64,000 nt of DNA. Source: Aurantiacibacter suaedae. Its GTDB lineage: Bacteria; Pseudomonadota; Alphaproteobacteria; Sphingomonadales; Sphingomonadaceae. The translations under genes and the position numbers were made by a program. Positions 50,443 through 58,877 of the stretch are shown one piece after another (within the stretch, counting starts at the first letter, position 1; every line of letters begins with the position of its first letter). The notes under the pieces are model-generated. The model was given only the letters and a program-made list of their open reading frames with translations. It was not told the DNA's origin and did no database searches. The stretch is taken from the NCBI RefSeq assembly GCF_005434915.1, contig NZ_SKCG01000004.1, positions 186,001 to 250,000 of the forward strand, given 5' to 3'.

Positions 50443-51675
50443 TCAGAAGGACACGTCGCGGGTCGCAACCGCAACGCTGACATTCGCGTTCTGCGAAGCG
50501 CCGATCCCGGTGTTCTGGTTCAGCGCCTGCATCCCAGCGAAGTTCTGGAACGCACTGCCCTCGTTGGTCAGGCTGTTGTCGGGCTGAGCACCACCGCTGT
50601 GGCGCGCCTGATCGTAGCTTACCGTGATGCCGCTGACATTGCTGGCGAGCGCGGCGTGAGCAACGATTGCGCCATTGCCGAACACGGTGCTGTCCTTGAC
50701 GGAGTGGTCGTTCCCGCTGTTGGAAATCGCCAAGTTCATCGTGGTCATCGAGTTATCCGAATGATCCGAATTGTCGGAGTTGTCCGAATTGTCGGAGTTG
50801 TCGGAGTTGTCGGAGTGGTCGGTTACGGAGCTGCCGTTGTTGGCGGCGAAGCGGCCACCCTTGGCAGCGCTGTGGACCGATTTGTCATCGTTGCTGTCGT
50901 GGGTAGAGTTGTCGTTGCCAGAGTCGTTGACCGCAACATCGATCGACTTATCGTTTCCGCTGTCGTGCATCGACTTGTCGTTGCCCGAATCCGCAACATC
51001 GACATTGGTCGAGTTGTCATTGCCACTATCGGTCATCGAGCTGTCGTTGCCACTATCAGCTATCTCAATATTGGATGAGCGGTCTGAACTGTCGTTACCA
51101 GAGTCCGACACTGAGTTATTCGAATCTTCCCAGCTGTTCCCAGAGTGCGCAACATCGACGTTGGTCGAGTTATCGGACATGTCGTTGCCCGAGTCCGCGA
51201 CATTGACGGAATGGTCGGTCATCGAATTGTCGTTGCCGCTATCGGCGACGTTGATCGAATGGTCCGAACTGTCGTTACCCGAGTCGGCGATATCGGCCGA
51301 GTTGTCGTTGTTCGAATCTTCCCAGCTGCGCGAACTGTGGTTGCCGCTATCAGCCACGTTCGTCGAGTGGTCCGAGCTGTCGTTTCCGCTGTCGGCTAAA
51401 TTCATGGAGTTATCCGAAGTGTGGTTGCCGCTGTCGGCCACAACGATCGACTTATCGGAATTGTCCGAATAATCAGACATGTCGTTGCCGGAATCGGAAA
51501 CCGACACGTCGTAGTCAGCCGAGCTGTTACCTTGGTTGCTGTTGTAGGTGGCGGAGTTGGAGCCATTGTTGGCAGCCGTTTCACCGGCGCTTGAACCGTC
51601 CTGCGCCTGCGCGGCGGCGGGCGCCACCAGCAGGGCCGCAGCAAGTGCGGATGAATGGAAAAGATTGAGTTTCAT
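50443..51675 (-). CDS. Large Ser/Asn/Asp-rich repeat protein, candidate amyloid or matrix subunit
   Basis: A 410-residue exported protein: MKLNLFHSSALAAALLVAPA signal, cleavage near AQAQ. The middle (about 50-310) has 15 copies of an SGN motif, mostly as VADSGNDxSxxSxNV with 14 to 16 residue spacing, then an eight-unit SDN run. The last 35 residues (AFQNFAGMQALNQNTG, then NANVSVAVATRDVSF) match the end of the small protein encoded downstream. There are no Cys residues in the mature part. The D-S-G-x-D-N pattern resembles curlin/Fap amyloid repeats with Asp in place of Gln, which is inference only; a calcium-binding adhesin is the alternative. ATG at 51675 chosen over a TTG. Confidence 0.75.
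   Translation of the reverse strand: MKLNLFHSSALAAALLVAPAAAQAQDGSSAGETAANNGSNSATYNSNQGNSSADYDVSVSDSGNDMSDYSDNSDKSIVVADSGNHTSDNSMNLADSGNDSSDHSTNVADSGNHSSRSWEDSNNDNSADIADSGNDSSDHSINVADSGNDNSMTDHSVNVADSGNDMSDNSTNVDVAHSGNSWEDSNNSVSDSGNDSSDRSSNIEIADSGNDSSMTDSGNDNSTNVDVADSGNDKSMHDSGNDKSIDVAVNDSGNDNSTHDSNDDKSVHSAAKGGRFAANNGSSVTDHSDNSDNSDNSDNSDNSDHSDNSMTTMNLAISNSGNDHSVKDSTVFGNGAIVAHAALASNVSGITVSYDQARHSGGAQPDNSLTNEGSAFQNFAGMQALNQNTGIGASQNANVSVAVATRDVSF
50753..50824. repeat. Tandem 9-bp repeat coding for (Ser-Asp-Asn/His)n
   Basis: Eight consecutive 9-base units, variants of TCGGAGTTG on the plus strand, encode an SDN/SDH run within the repeat protein. Units differ mainly at third positions (TCGGAG vs TCCGAA), so this tract can still expand or contract by slippage without a frameshift. 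Confidence 0.8.
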
Positions 51676-51809
51676 AATCGGCAAGCCTTTCGATGAAGAT
51701 GAACACCTGTCACGCTCCGTGCCGGGTGCCGCACCGCAGTCTGCGGTCCTTCATCTGATAGTAACCATAGTGTTGATAGCGACTACCCTCATACCTGGGC
51801 AAAGTGCTG

Positions 51810-51823
51810 CCCCCATTTGGGGG
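51810..51823 (-). promoter_or_regulatory. Short hairpin between the LuxR-type gene and the repeat-protein gene
   Basis: CCCCCA (51810-51815), a two-base loop and TGGGGG (51818-51823), 15 bases beyond the LuxR-type stop. No T-run follows. In the same 162-base gap ACCGCA-N3-TGCGGT (51731-51745) forms another small inverted repeat, closer to the repeat-protein start. Terminator, attenuator or operator roles are all open. Confidence 0.35.
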
Positions 51824-51837
51824 TGAAGTGCGTTAGT

Positions 51838-52992
51838 TCAGGTGACGACCTTTGTTCGCCCGCCACTGGCGACGCGCACGGCGCTTTTTAGCATCAGTTG
51901 GACCAACTCTGTCTGGCGGTTGGTTTCTGTTTTGGCGAAGATGTTCTTTAGGTAGGAGCGCGCGGTCTGTTCCTGCAATCCCAGCTGCCGGGCGGCGTCG
52001 GCCAAAGCGGCCCCCTCCACCAAAGCGCACGTCAGCCGGGTTTCGCTATGCGAAAGATGGTAGAGGCGGCAGGCCGGCTCGACGATTCTGGTGAGGTTTT
52101 CTTCAGGGTCGAACGCAAAGGCGATTACTTCCACGCCGTCGTACATATGCCCATACCCGGAGCACGCCCTTGCCAAGGCGAAGGTAAGCGGGCGGCGGCC
52201 CCCGCGTGCCACGGCCAACACCGGATCGACCGCTTTCTCGCTTTTGCCCGAACCGCGCTCGCGGAACTGCTCAATCGCTGCGTGAAGCCGCAGGGTATCA
52301 GCGAAGGTTTCGCATGCAATCCGCTGGCCGCTGCGGCGCAAGCCGTCACGGGAATCGAGGATCTGCTCGGCCGCAGGATTGGCATAGATGATTTCCGCAT
52401 CCGCGCCGAGCATCAAAATCGCCACATCGCTTATCTGCACTATCTGCTGCAGACTCTGGGCCCGGCTCAGCGCTCTTTGCGTGGCAAGCCATTGCACGAA
52501 GAACGGCTTCACTATGGGGAGCATCGTCGCGAGACAACTGCCATAGCGAGCGCGGGCTTTCCTGGTCACCGAACGCAGAACTCCAGCGATGCGAACCACG
52601 CCTCCATCGAGTGGAATGGTAGTTGAAACGACCGCTTCGTCGTCTGTGCGCTGCGGCTCCTGCGGAAAATCGGCGGCCCGCATTTCGGCAAAATTCGCGG
52701 TACAACTTGTGGAGGCACCGGCCGAATCGCTGACGGTCGAATAGAGCGATTGGGGGCAACCCTGCGCCGGGTGCCAGGCCACGGACATCGCATCGGTCTC
52801 GCATTCCTGCGCGAGGTGATCGATAATGTCAGTCAAGCCACAATAGCCGACGTGCTCGGAGACATTAATGCAAGGTGAGATCGCCGAACTCGCCAGGAAT
52901 GGTGCAGCGTCCACTGGTATGGCTGCCGCTTGAAGTTGCAAATGAGAGAAGCGTTTGACCTCAACAGAGGCCTTTCCTTTATCGAGTATCAC
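51838..52992 (-). CDS. PAS-LuxR transcriptional regulator upstream of the amyloid-like operon
   Basis: About 384 residues. The centre carries a PAS-like domain (about 190-300: ISDVAILMLGADAEIIYANP and AAEQILDSRDGLRRSG), and the C-terminus a LuxR/GerE helix-turn-helix (LSHSETRLTCALVEGAALAD then ARQLGLQEQTARSYLKNIF, KTETNRQTELVQL). GGAGG five bases before the GTG at 52992 fixes the start; the open frame begins five codons earlier. It points in the same direction as the amyloid-like operon, 162 bases ahead of it, and is divergent from the Crp-type gene. A role in controlling the operon is likely by position. Confidence 0.83.
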   Translation of the reverse strand: MILDKGKASVEVKRFSHLQLQAAAIPVDAAPFLASSAISPCINVSEHVGYCGLTDIIDHLAQECETDAMSVAWHPAQGCPQSLYSTVSDSAGASTSCTANFAEMRAADFPQEPQRTDDEAVVSTTIPLDGGVVRIAGVLRSVTRKARARYGSCLATMLPIVKPFFVQWLATQRALSRAQSLQQIVQISDVAILMLGADAEIIYANPAAEQILDSRDGLRRSGQRIACETFADTLRLHAAIEQFRERGSGKSEKAVDPVLAVARGGRRPLTFALARACSGYGHMYDGVEVIAFAFDPEENLTRIVEPACRLYHLSHSETRLTCALVEGAALADAARQLGLQEQTARSYLKNIFAKTETNRQTELVQLMLKSAVRVASGGRTKVVT

Positions 52993-53222
52993 AGGCTCCT
53001 CCACCAATTAGCGAAACGAACCTGATATCAGCTTGGGAACCAAACTTAGTCTTGATCGCTTCGCCACTTTTCTTGAGCGGCGACCCGTGATCCATAGTGT
53101 GGATTCTGCTGTTGGCGGATACATACGCCAGCTTTTGCGTTCCCTTAATTATACCAGTTGATAGCCGCGAAAATAATATCTGCGCATATGCAATGGAGCT
53201 ATGTCTGGAGAGGGGAGTAGGC

Positions 53223-53957
53223 GTGAGCGAAAAGAGGATGGTGTTGGCGCTTGCACGGGTCCTGCGCTATATTGACCCCAGTGCAGAGGAGATTGCATTT
53301 CTTCAATCGCTTCCCGGTCCCGAACTCACACTAAGCGCCGGTGACATCTTCCCGCGGTCGCACGATCGGGATGATCTCTACCTCTTGCTCGACGGTTGGG
53401 CCGTCAACGCCGCGATCAGCGCGGACGGGGCGGAGCGCATTCATTCAGTGCATCTGCCGGGCGACATGGTCGGCATGGCCAACCTCGTGCTCGATGCACC
53501 CAGCGATGCCATTTATGCGCTGACGGCGGTTCAGCTCAAGCAACTGTCGTGCTCCGTCTTGCGCGAAATGTTCGAACGGTTTCACCGGCTCGCGGCAGTG
53601 ACGATGTTGATCGCACAGGAAGAGCGTGCCTTGAAGCACGAATGGAATCTACTGCACACCGCCACAGCAACAAGTAGGTTTGCAGGGTTTCTTTATCGAA
53701 TCAACGAAAGGGTGAACCATCTTAACGAGATCGCCGGGTTCGATCGCACCATTCCTCTGACCCAAAAGCAGATTGCAGAGGCGGTTGGGGTCACGCCGGC
53801 CTATATCAATCGGTTGATCCAAACCTTTCGCGCCAACGACCTGATCAAGTACCAACGAAGTCAGTTGCAAGTTCTCGATCATGAAAGCCTTGGCAGCCTT
53901 TCGGCACTGCACGAATGGCGTGTCGAAAAACCAAAATGGTTACCCGCGCCGACATAA
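53223..53957 (+). CDS. Crp/Fnr-family transcriptional regulator
   Basis: About 244 residues. Cyclic-nucleotide-binding-like domain (about 15-130: LSAGDIFPRSHDRDDLYLLL, GDMVGMANLVLDAPSDAIYA) and a C-terminal winged helix (LTQKQIAEAVGVTPAYINRL). Conserved Cys pairs for an Fnr iron-sulfur cluster are absent. The open frame begins at 53097, but GAGAGGGGAG before the GTG at 53223 decides the start. Divergent from the LuxR-type gene, so both regulators could share the intervening region and control the putative amyloid operon. Confidence 0.85.
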   Translation: MSEKRMVLALARVLRYIDPSAEEIAFLQSLPGPELTLSAGDIFPRSHDRDDLYLLLDGWAVNAAISADGAERIHSVHLPGDMVGMANLVLDAPSDAIYALTAVQLKQLSCSVLREMFERFHRLAAVTMLIAQEERALKHEWNLLHTATATSRFAGFLYRINERVNHLNEIAGFDRTIPLTQKQIAEAVGVTPAYINRLIQTFRANDLIKYQRSQLQVLDHESLGSLSALHEWRVEKPKWLPAPT

Positions 53958-54922
53958 GAGCAATCACAACGTTGATGTCCATTCTCGAGGGAGTAGACCT
54001 TGAACGAGCTTTTATTCGGCTATTTCAGACGATCAAGGCGGTTTGGAATTGGACAGCCCGGCGAAGTTCGAATGGCAGCTCAGCTCCGACCGTCGGCCAA
54101 GACCTGATATTCCGGTTGCGGCCCAGTTATTGCTTAGGATGAGGTTCCCAGCCAATTCCCTCGGCGCCCCCGTTAAGGCGTTCGGAAGAGCCGGGTTGGG
54201 AATTGAGGATTACGGGCATTCGTTAGACGTCTCGAGCATAGTTCGCGTGACGATAACGAAATCGCGGAACTCCGAACGTTCGTTTCCCAACCGACACCGC
54301 CGCCAATGTTGGGGAACAAGGTCACTCGTGGGCGTGGGTTTTGCTCCCGGCCTAACCTTAACCTCATGGCGGATCTCGGCGCAAATGTGGTTGGCAATGC
54401 TTCGTCCGCCGGCCATCGAAAAATACTCTTGCAAATATGAAGTTTCGCGATTTTACCGTCAGCTGCTTTATGGTCATCGCCACGACATTCATTCTGAACT
54501 GTTGATCGGCCTTTCGTATCAGAGCGTCAGCCCCGATGTCGTATATCAAAAAGCTGCCAATCCAGATCCAGCGTGAGAATTGGTATTTTGCAAAGCAAGC
54601 GGCTGTCGAGACGACTTTCTCACCCTAGCTGACCATCAACTATGGTCGCAGCTGGTGGTGGCTTGGTGGTTGCTAAAAATCGACTTTCCGCAATGATTTC
54701 GAGATAAATCATTGAAATTATGGTCAGCGCTGCTGGGTTCGAGCCAGCGACCTACTGATTAAAAGTTCGATACGATAGACCGTGCCGCAGAGTAGGATTT
54801 CCGCCAATCTCCGCGAACATGACGGAAATCCGTCTTTTGCGGTCATGTGATCGAGAGTCAATCTCCGCCATTCAAGCAGGGCTTTGGATAAGGTTTCCTT
54901 GGCGATCTGCTAAGAGGCGGCA
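53958..54922. other. Long gene-poor stretch, start of a mosaic region
   Basis: Nearly 1 kb without a recognisable gene; the open frames here have no family features. Base composition becomes more AT-rich between about 54600 and 54760. It contains the 3' part of a tRNA-Lys-like sequence at 54721-54766, a typical integration scar. Confidence 0.5.
54721..54766 (-). other. 3' fragment of a tRNA-Lys gene, likely attachment-site scar
   Basis: Read on the minus strand: CTTTTAATCAGTAGGTCGC (anticodon TTT loop, 3' anticodon strand, variable loop), then a T-arm GCTGG-CTCGAAC-CCAGC, the 7-base acceptor strand AGCGCTG, discriminator A and CCA. The 5' half is missing: the bases before the loop do not pair with AATCAGT. 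The T loop has C in place of the first T. Integrative elements commonly use the 3' half of tRNA genes as att sites, so this looks like the displaced end of one. Confidence 0.65.
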
Positions 54923-55312
54923 TTGAAGCGCTCGAAGAGGGAAATAAGGCAGAAGGCGAATCAGAATAGAGAGCGTCAGCAAGTTCTAGACCGCATCAAC
55001 AACAGTATGCGGATAGCGCCCGCTTCAGCTTGCGCCTTGCCACGCCCCCACTTGGAGAGGTTGCTTCCCCAAATGGTCAACCAAGCTGGCTTGATGGACA
55101 ATATTTCGCGGACCGCCTTCAATCGGGAGCCGGCGGGGAGCAGGCCCCTTTCAGGCCTTGAGGCGTCGATGGAACGAACGCGGGCTGAAACCGCTCGGAG
55201 ATCTGCCGAAACGCGAGCGACTTACCGAGCCGCAGAAACCGAGGGGAAGCTCCAGTTGGCAATCAGCCTTTGCCGGAGCAAACAAGATATAGTGTCATTG
55301 TGGGTGAAATAA
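54923..55312 (+). CDS. Hypothetical basic, helix-rich protein
   Basis: 129 residues from a TTG start preceded by AAGAGG. It is rich in Arg, Lys and Glu with coiled-coil tendency (SKREIRQKANQNRERQQVLD, then ASMERTRAETARRSAETRAT). No family recognised. It overlaps the next frame by 43 bases. Its place in the mosaic region suggests mobile-element cargo, or it may not be expressed. Confidence 0.35.
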   Translation: MKRSKREIRQKANQNRERQQVLDRINNSMRIAPASACALPRPHLERLLPQMVNQAGLMDNISRTAFNREPAGSRPLSGLEASMERTRAETARRSAETRATYRAAETEGKLQLAISLCRSKQDIVSLWVK

Positions 55313-55737
55313 AAGCGCTCAATCGAATTGAGGATGGGCCAGAATGTTCCGCCGCAGTTGAGGTGGACTTCTTGAGGTTTCCCGTCACTTATACCGTGGT
55401 TCTGGATCCAAACGAGTCCGATGGCTGGAACGCCCAGTGGCAGTACCTTCCGAACTTCGACGAGGCTCATGCATTTGAGACATCGAGTCCAATCAGCATC
55501 GCTTATGCCAACACAGAACTTTCTTTGGCACAGGCCCGCGAACAAACCCGCATAGATCGTGCTAATGCTAACGCCGCTAGGGTCTCTAGGAGGAGCAACG
55601 AAAAGCTGCTCGCATCGCATATGCAAACTCACCAACTGGCAGGGCTGAAGGTGGTCGACAGCGTGAAGAAACGGCGGTGCGACAGCAAGCTTGCGAAGCG
55701 AACGGCGGCACTTGGGGCGTTAGCTTGCGAACTCTAA
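55270..55737 (+). CDS. Hypothetical protein
   Basis: 155 residues from a TTG start. The first 80 residues look like a small beta-rich domain (SVIVGEIKALNRI, AAVEVDFLRFPVTYTVVLDP, WNAQWQYLP), followed by an Ala/Arg-rich helix. No family recognised. It overlaps the previous frame. Codon use looks less GC-biased than in the neighbouring core genes, consistent with transfer. Confidence 0.35.
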   Translation: MPEQTRYSVIVGEIKALNRIEDGPECSAAVEVDFLRFPVTYTVVLDPNESDGWNAQWQYLPNFDEAHAFETSSPISIAYANTELSLAQAREQTRIDRANANAARVSRRSNEKLLASHMQTHQLAGLKVVDSVKKRRCDSKLAKRTAALGALACEL

Positions 55738-56249
55738 TCGAGGGATGCTACTTTCTTCGGCCCTGAATGATAGCGCCTAGCGCGTACAGCTTCGATGATC
55801 CCATCCTGGAATTCGATGTTGCGACATGCCAGCACCGGCATTCAATCACTATGTCGAACCGATTCCGAACAAGATGTGGAAGGCAGGTTGGCGGTCGAAA
55901 TCGCTTTCGGTCTGTAAGAACATTCAGCATTGGCATGAGCAAGCTGACATCAGGCCGAACCGCGTGGCGAAAAATGGGCCGTGTGTGGACGGCCCTCCGT
56001 TGGCAAGGGATTTTCGAAGTTCTGCATTGCGCTGGTCGAGGCGGCCATGTGTCCGGCCTTTCGATGCGGCTTTGTCATGCGCCGCTGACCATGATGCCTT
56101 TCGCGCGAACCGGGTCCCGACCTATAGCACGCGCTCGAAGCGCCACGGCCTAAAATGGGTTTTCCCGATCCGGCGGTTTCAACCGGCTTGGTGCATCAAC
56201 TCCTCTTTGCCCTTTCCAACATCGTTTGCGCAGTTGCCCGCGCGAAGCT
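55738..56249. other. Region left of the IS110 element with no recognisable gene
   Basis: About 500 bases. Open frames show no family features and overlap the transposase antisense. The left boundary of the IS110 element should lie here, but no terminal repeat was identified, as is usual for this family. Confidence 0.4.
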
Positions 56250-57278
56250 CTACGCTGCAATCGGCATCGGCTCTCGGTAGCGCTCACCGCTGGTCATCAG
56301 CGCCCAGACCATCCGCGCGTTCTTGTTCGCGAGCGCTACTGCTGCGACCTTGGCAGGGCGCCGCGCGAGTAACTGAACAAGCCAGGGTCGCTTCGTGCCA
56401 TGCCGCTCGGCATAGCGGATCACTGCCATCGCTCCGACCACGAGCATCTGCCGCAAATATCGGTTGCCGGCGCGTGTGATGCTGCCGAGCCGTTCCTTAC
56501 CGCCCGACGAGTTCTGCTTCGGCACGAGCCCGATCCAGGCAGCGAGATCGCGACCGGTCTTGAACACTGTGGGATCGGCGACCGATGCGACAAACGCGCT
56601 TGCGAGAAGCGGCCCCACGCCGGGGATCTCCATCAGTCGGCGACCAAGCTCGGTCCGCCGTGCACTGGCCAGTACGCGTCGGTCGTTCTCGAGGATCTGC
56701 TGCTTCACGACTTCGAGCTGAGCCGCCAGCATCTGCAGGCACAGGCGTCCATCCTCTGGCACGCGATCGTCGCCTGCATCGCCAACCACCTCGAGCAGCC
56801 GTTCGACCCCAAGTCGACCGACCGGTGCCACCACTCCAAACTCCGAGATGTGTGCACGGATCGCGTTCGAGATCTGCGTGCGCTGCCGGTTCAGCATCAA
56901 CCGCACACGGTGAAGCATCATCAGGCTCTGCTGCTCCGGACTCTTCACCGCGACGAAGCGCATCGTCGGCCGGGTCACCGCCTCGCAGATCGCCTCGGCA
57001 TCAGCAGCGTCGTTCTTCCCGCGCTTAACGTAGGGCTTCACGTATTGCGCCGGCATCAGCTTCACATTGTGACCCAGTGCGGTCAGCTCTCGCGCCCAGT
57101 AGTGCGAGTTGTTGCACGCCTCGATGCCGACGAGACACCGCCGGAGCTTCGCGAAGAATGGCAGCATCCTCGCTCGAGTCAGCCGGCGGCGGATCAGCAC
57201 CTCGCCAGCTGCTCCAACTCCATGCACCTTGAACACCGACTTCGCGATATCCAGACCGATCGTAACGACTTCGCCCAT
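56250..57278 (-). mobile_element. IS110-family transposase, apparently intact
   Basis: A 342-residue DEDD transposase. N-terminal RuvC-like part: VTIGLDIAKSVFKVHGVG (first Asp), LVGIEACNNSHYWARELTAL (Glu) and VKRGKNDAADAEAICEAVTR (Asp pair). C-terminal part: LMEIPGVGPLLASAFVASVA, SSGGKERLGSITRAGNRYLR with the serine-bearing Ser-Ser-Gly-Gly-Lys segment, ending with ARMVWALMTSGERYREP. Full length, no frameshift, so potentially active. It shares an 18-residue identical block with the relic at 25993. Element ends are not defined. Confidence 0.92.
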
Positions 57279-57511
57279 CTCGACTCTCCTTCCAGCTCAA
57301 TCCCGCGATACTACCGCAGGTAAGTGGAGAGCCGTCCACAGCATCATTAGCAGAACCTCGGATATTGATCGGCAAGGTTTGGAAAGCTGCCGTTGAGGTC
57401 TCGTCTCGAACTTGTAGTTTAATTGTGTGACCAAGCTTTCTAGTATTGGTCCTGCGCTCCTGGGAGGCGTCTGGGCAGGATCTGCTCAAGCTAGGGCTAT
57501 CGGCGCAAGCG

Positions 57512-58870
57512 CTATACAGTTTTCGGTGACGCGGGCGCCCGGGGGCGCAAGCTAAAGAGCCAGGCAAAACCGACCGCGAATGTCGATGCGAACCAGAAAA
57601 GGGCTATTAGCGCAGTGCCAGGCGTTACATCGGGCCAATAGCCTGTCCCGGGCGGACTGGCCTGAAAGGTCTGAATTATTGCCTGCGCAAGGCACAATAG
57701 CGTAAGCGTGATGCCTGTGGCGGCGGCAGGTGTGGCACCTGACCATCGACTGCCCGAACTCCTATTTTGCATTCGTTTCACGTGCAGCCATCCGCCCGTC
57801 AGCGACAACCCCGAAAGCGCCAGCCCGAATAGGAACCAGATAAATTTCGTGGTCAGGCCGCCCCCTGTGCCGAAATGGATGGAATCGGCCATGTCGGACC
57901 AGAGCCAATAGGCGCTGAGAGCATCGGCGGTCTGGTAGAATACCAAACGGCCGCTCATCGGATCGAGATACATCTTGTTCGCACGATCGCGCACCAGCAC
58001 CGCATCGGTCTGGCCCTCGACATAGAAATAGCCGTTGCGGTCGGTCATCGCCCCGGTGATTTTAAGGTCGGGGGCATGGCGTTGCGCTGCAGCTACCAGT
58101 TCGCCGAACGGCAAGATTTCGCTTTTCGTGGGGTGCAGTTGCGGCAAGGAATGCACCACAAGCGGGTAAGAATCGACCCAGGCAAATGTTCCGTCGATCA
58201 CCTCCAATCGTGTTTCCTCGAAAAGATACCAGGCGCCGGTGATACCCATGATGAGGGCAAACCAGATGCCCCACAGTCCTGTCACCTTATGCAGGCTGCT
58301 CCAGAACGCTTTGCCGCCCTTGTCGGTGCGCAGATCGAGAAAGCGGCGCCATCATCGCTTGTAGAAAACCAGCGGCGTCACCGCCGAAATCAGCAGCGGA
58401 ATTGCGATGATGCACACGGCGAACTTGCCCAAGCCGAAAAGGCCGAAGAAATCCATGTGCAGGTCACGAAAGAATCGCTGGACGTTCACCGCCGATGTGC
58501 TGCCCGTCACGCGCAACGAAGCCGGATCGACATAGATCTGCCGCAACTGGTCGTCAGGCATCTTTGCATAAGCGAACGATGCGAAGCCCGGTTGGTCCGA
58601 TAGCTGCACATGGGCGATCGAAGCATCCGGCATCGCCTTTGCCACCGCGTCATAGATATCGACGACGGTCGGCGACGTCGTTTCACTTGAGCTCACGCGC
58701 ATTGCGGGCGTTGTCAGCCAGTCGAGCTCGCGCGAGATTGTCGCGAACGTGCCGCTCCAGCAGATGATGAAGAGCAGCAGCCCGGTGACGACGCCTACCC
58801 AGCTATGCCATTCGAACCAACGGCGGCGCCCCGAGGATTTGCGGGTGACGGGTCTGGCTGACGTCGCCAT
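57512..58870 (-). pseudogene. PepSY-associated TM-helix protein interrupted by an in-frame TGA
   Basis: One frame of 453 codons is broken only by TGA at 58352-58354. Before it: GRRRWFEWHSWVGVVTGLLL (first helix with conserved His-x-Trp), the first PepSY-like region, and ISAVTPLVFYKR; directly after it: WRRFLDLRTDKGGKAFWSSL, then HKVTGLWGIWFALIMGITGA and the rest with two more helices. The intact family usually has Lys-Arg-Trp-Trp here, so TGG to TGA is the simplest event. Such proteins act as inner-membrane ferric-siderophore reductases. It sits eight bases after the TonB siderophore receptor remnant; the pair was an iron-uptake unit. Restart at the ATG at 58285 or readthrough are possible. 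Confidence 0.75.
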
Positions 58871-58877
58871 ATGCTGC

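Noticed and set aside
50416-51078. Plus-strand Val/Gly/Ile-rich repeat frame that looks like a pentapeptide- or elastin-like protein
   Set aside because: Also antisense to the repeat protein, which has a signal peptide and operon context; the repeats are a by-product.
50771-51472. Long plus-strand frame with LSLPESAT/ELSELSE repeats
   Set aside because: It is the antisense image of the SGND repeat gene; the repetition comes from that gene's codons, and it has no signal or ribosome-binding site.
54043-54576. 177-codon plus-strand frame in the gene-poor region
   Set aside because: No domain, no good start signal and irregular composition; kept only as part of the noncoding stretch.
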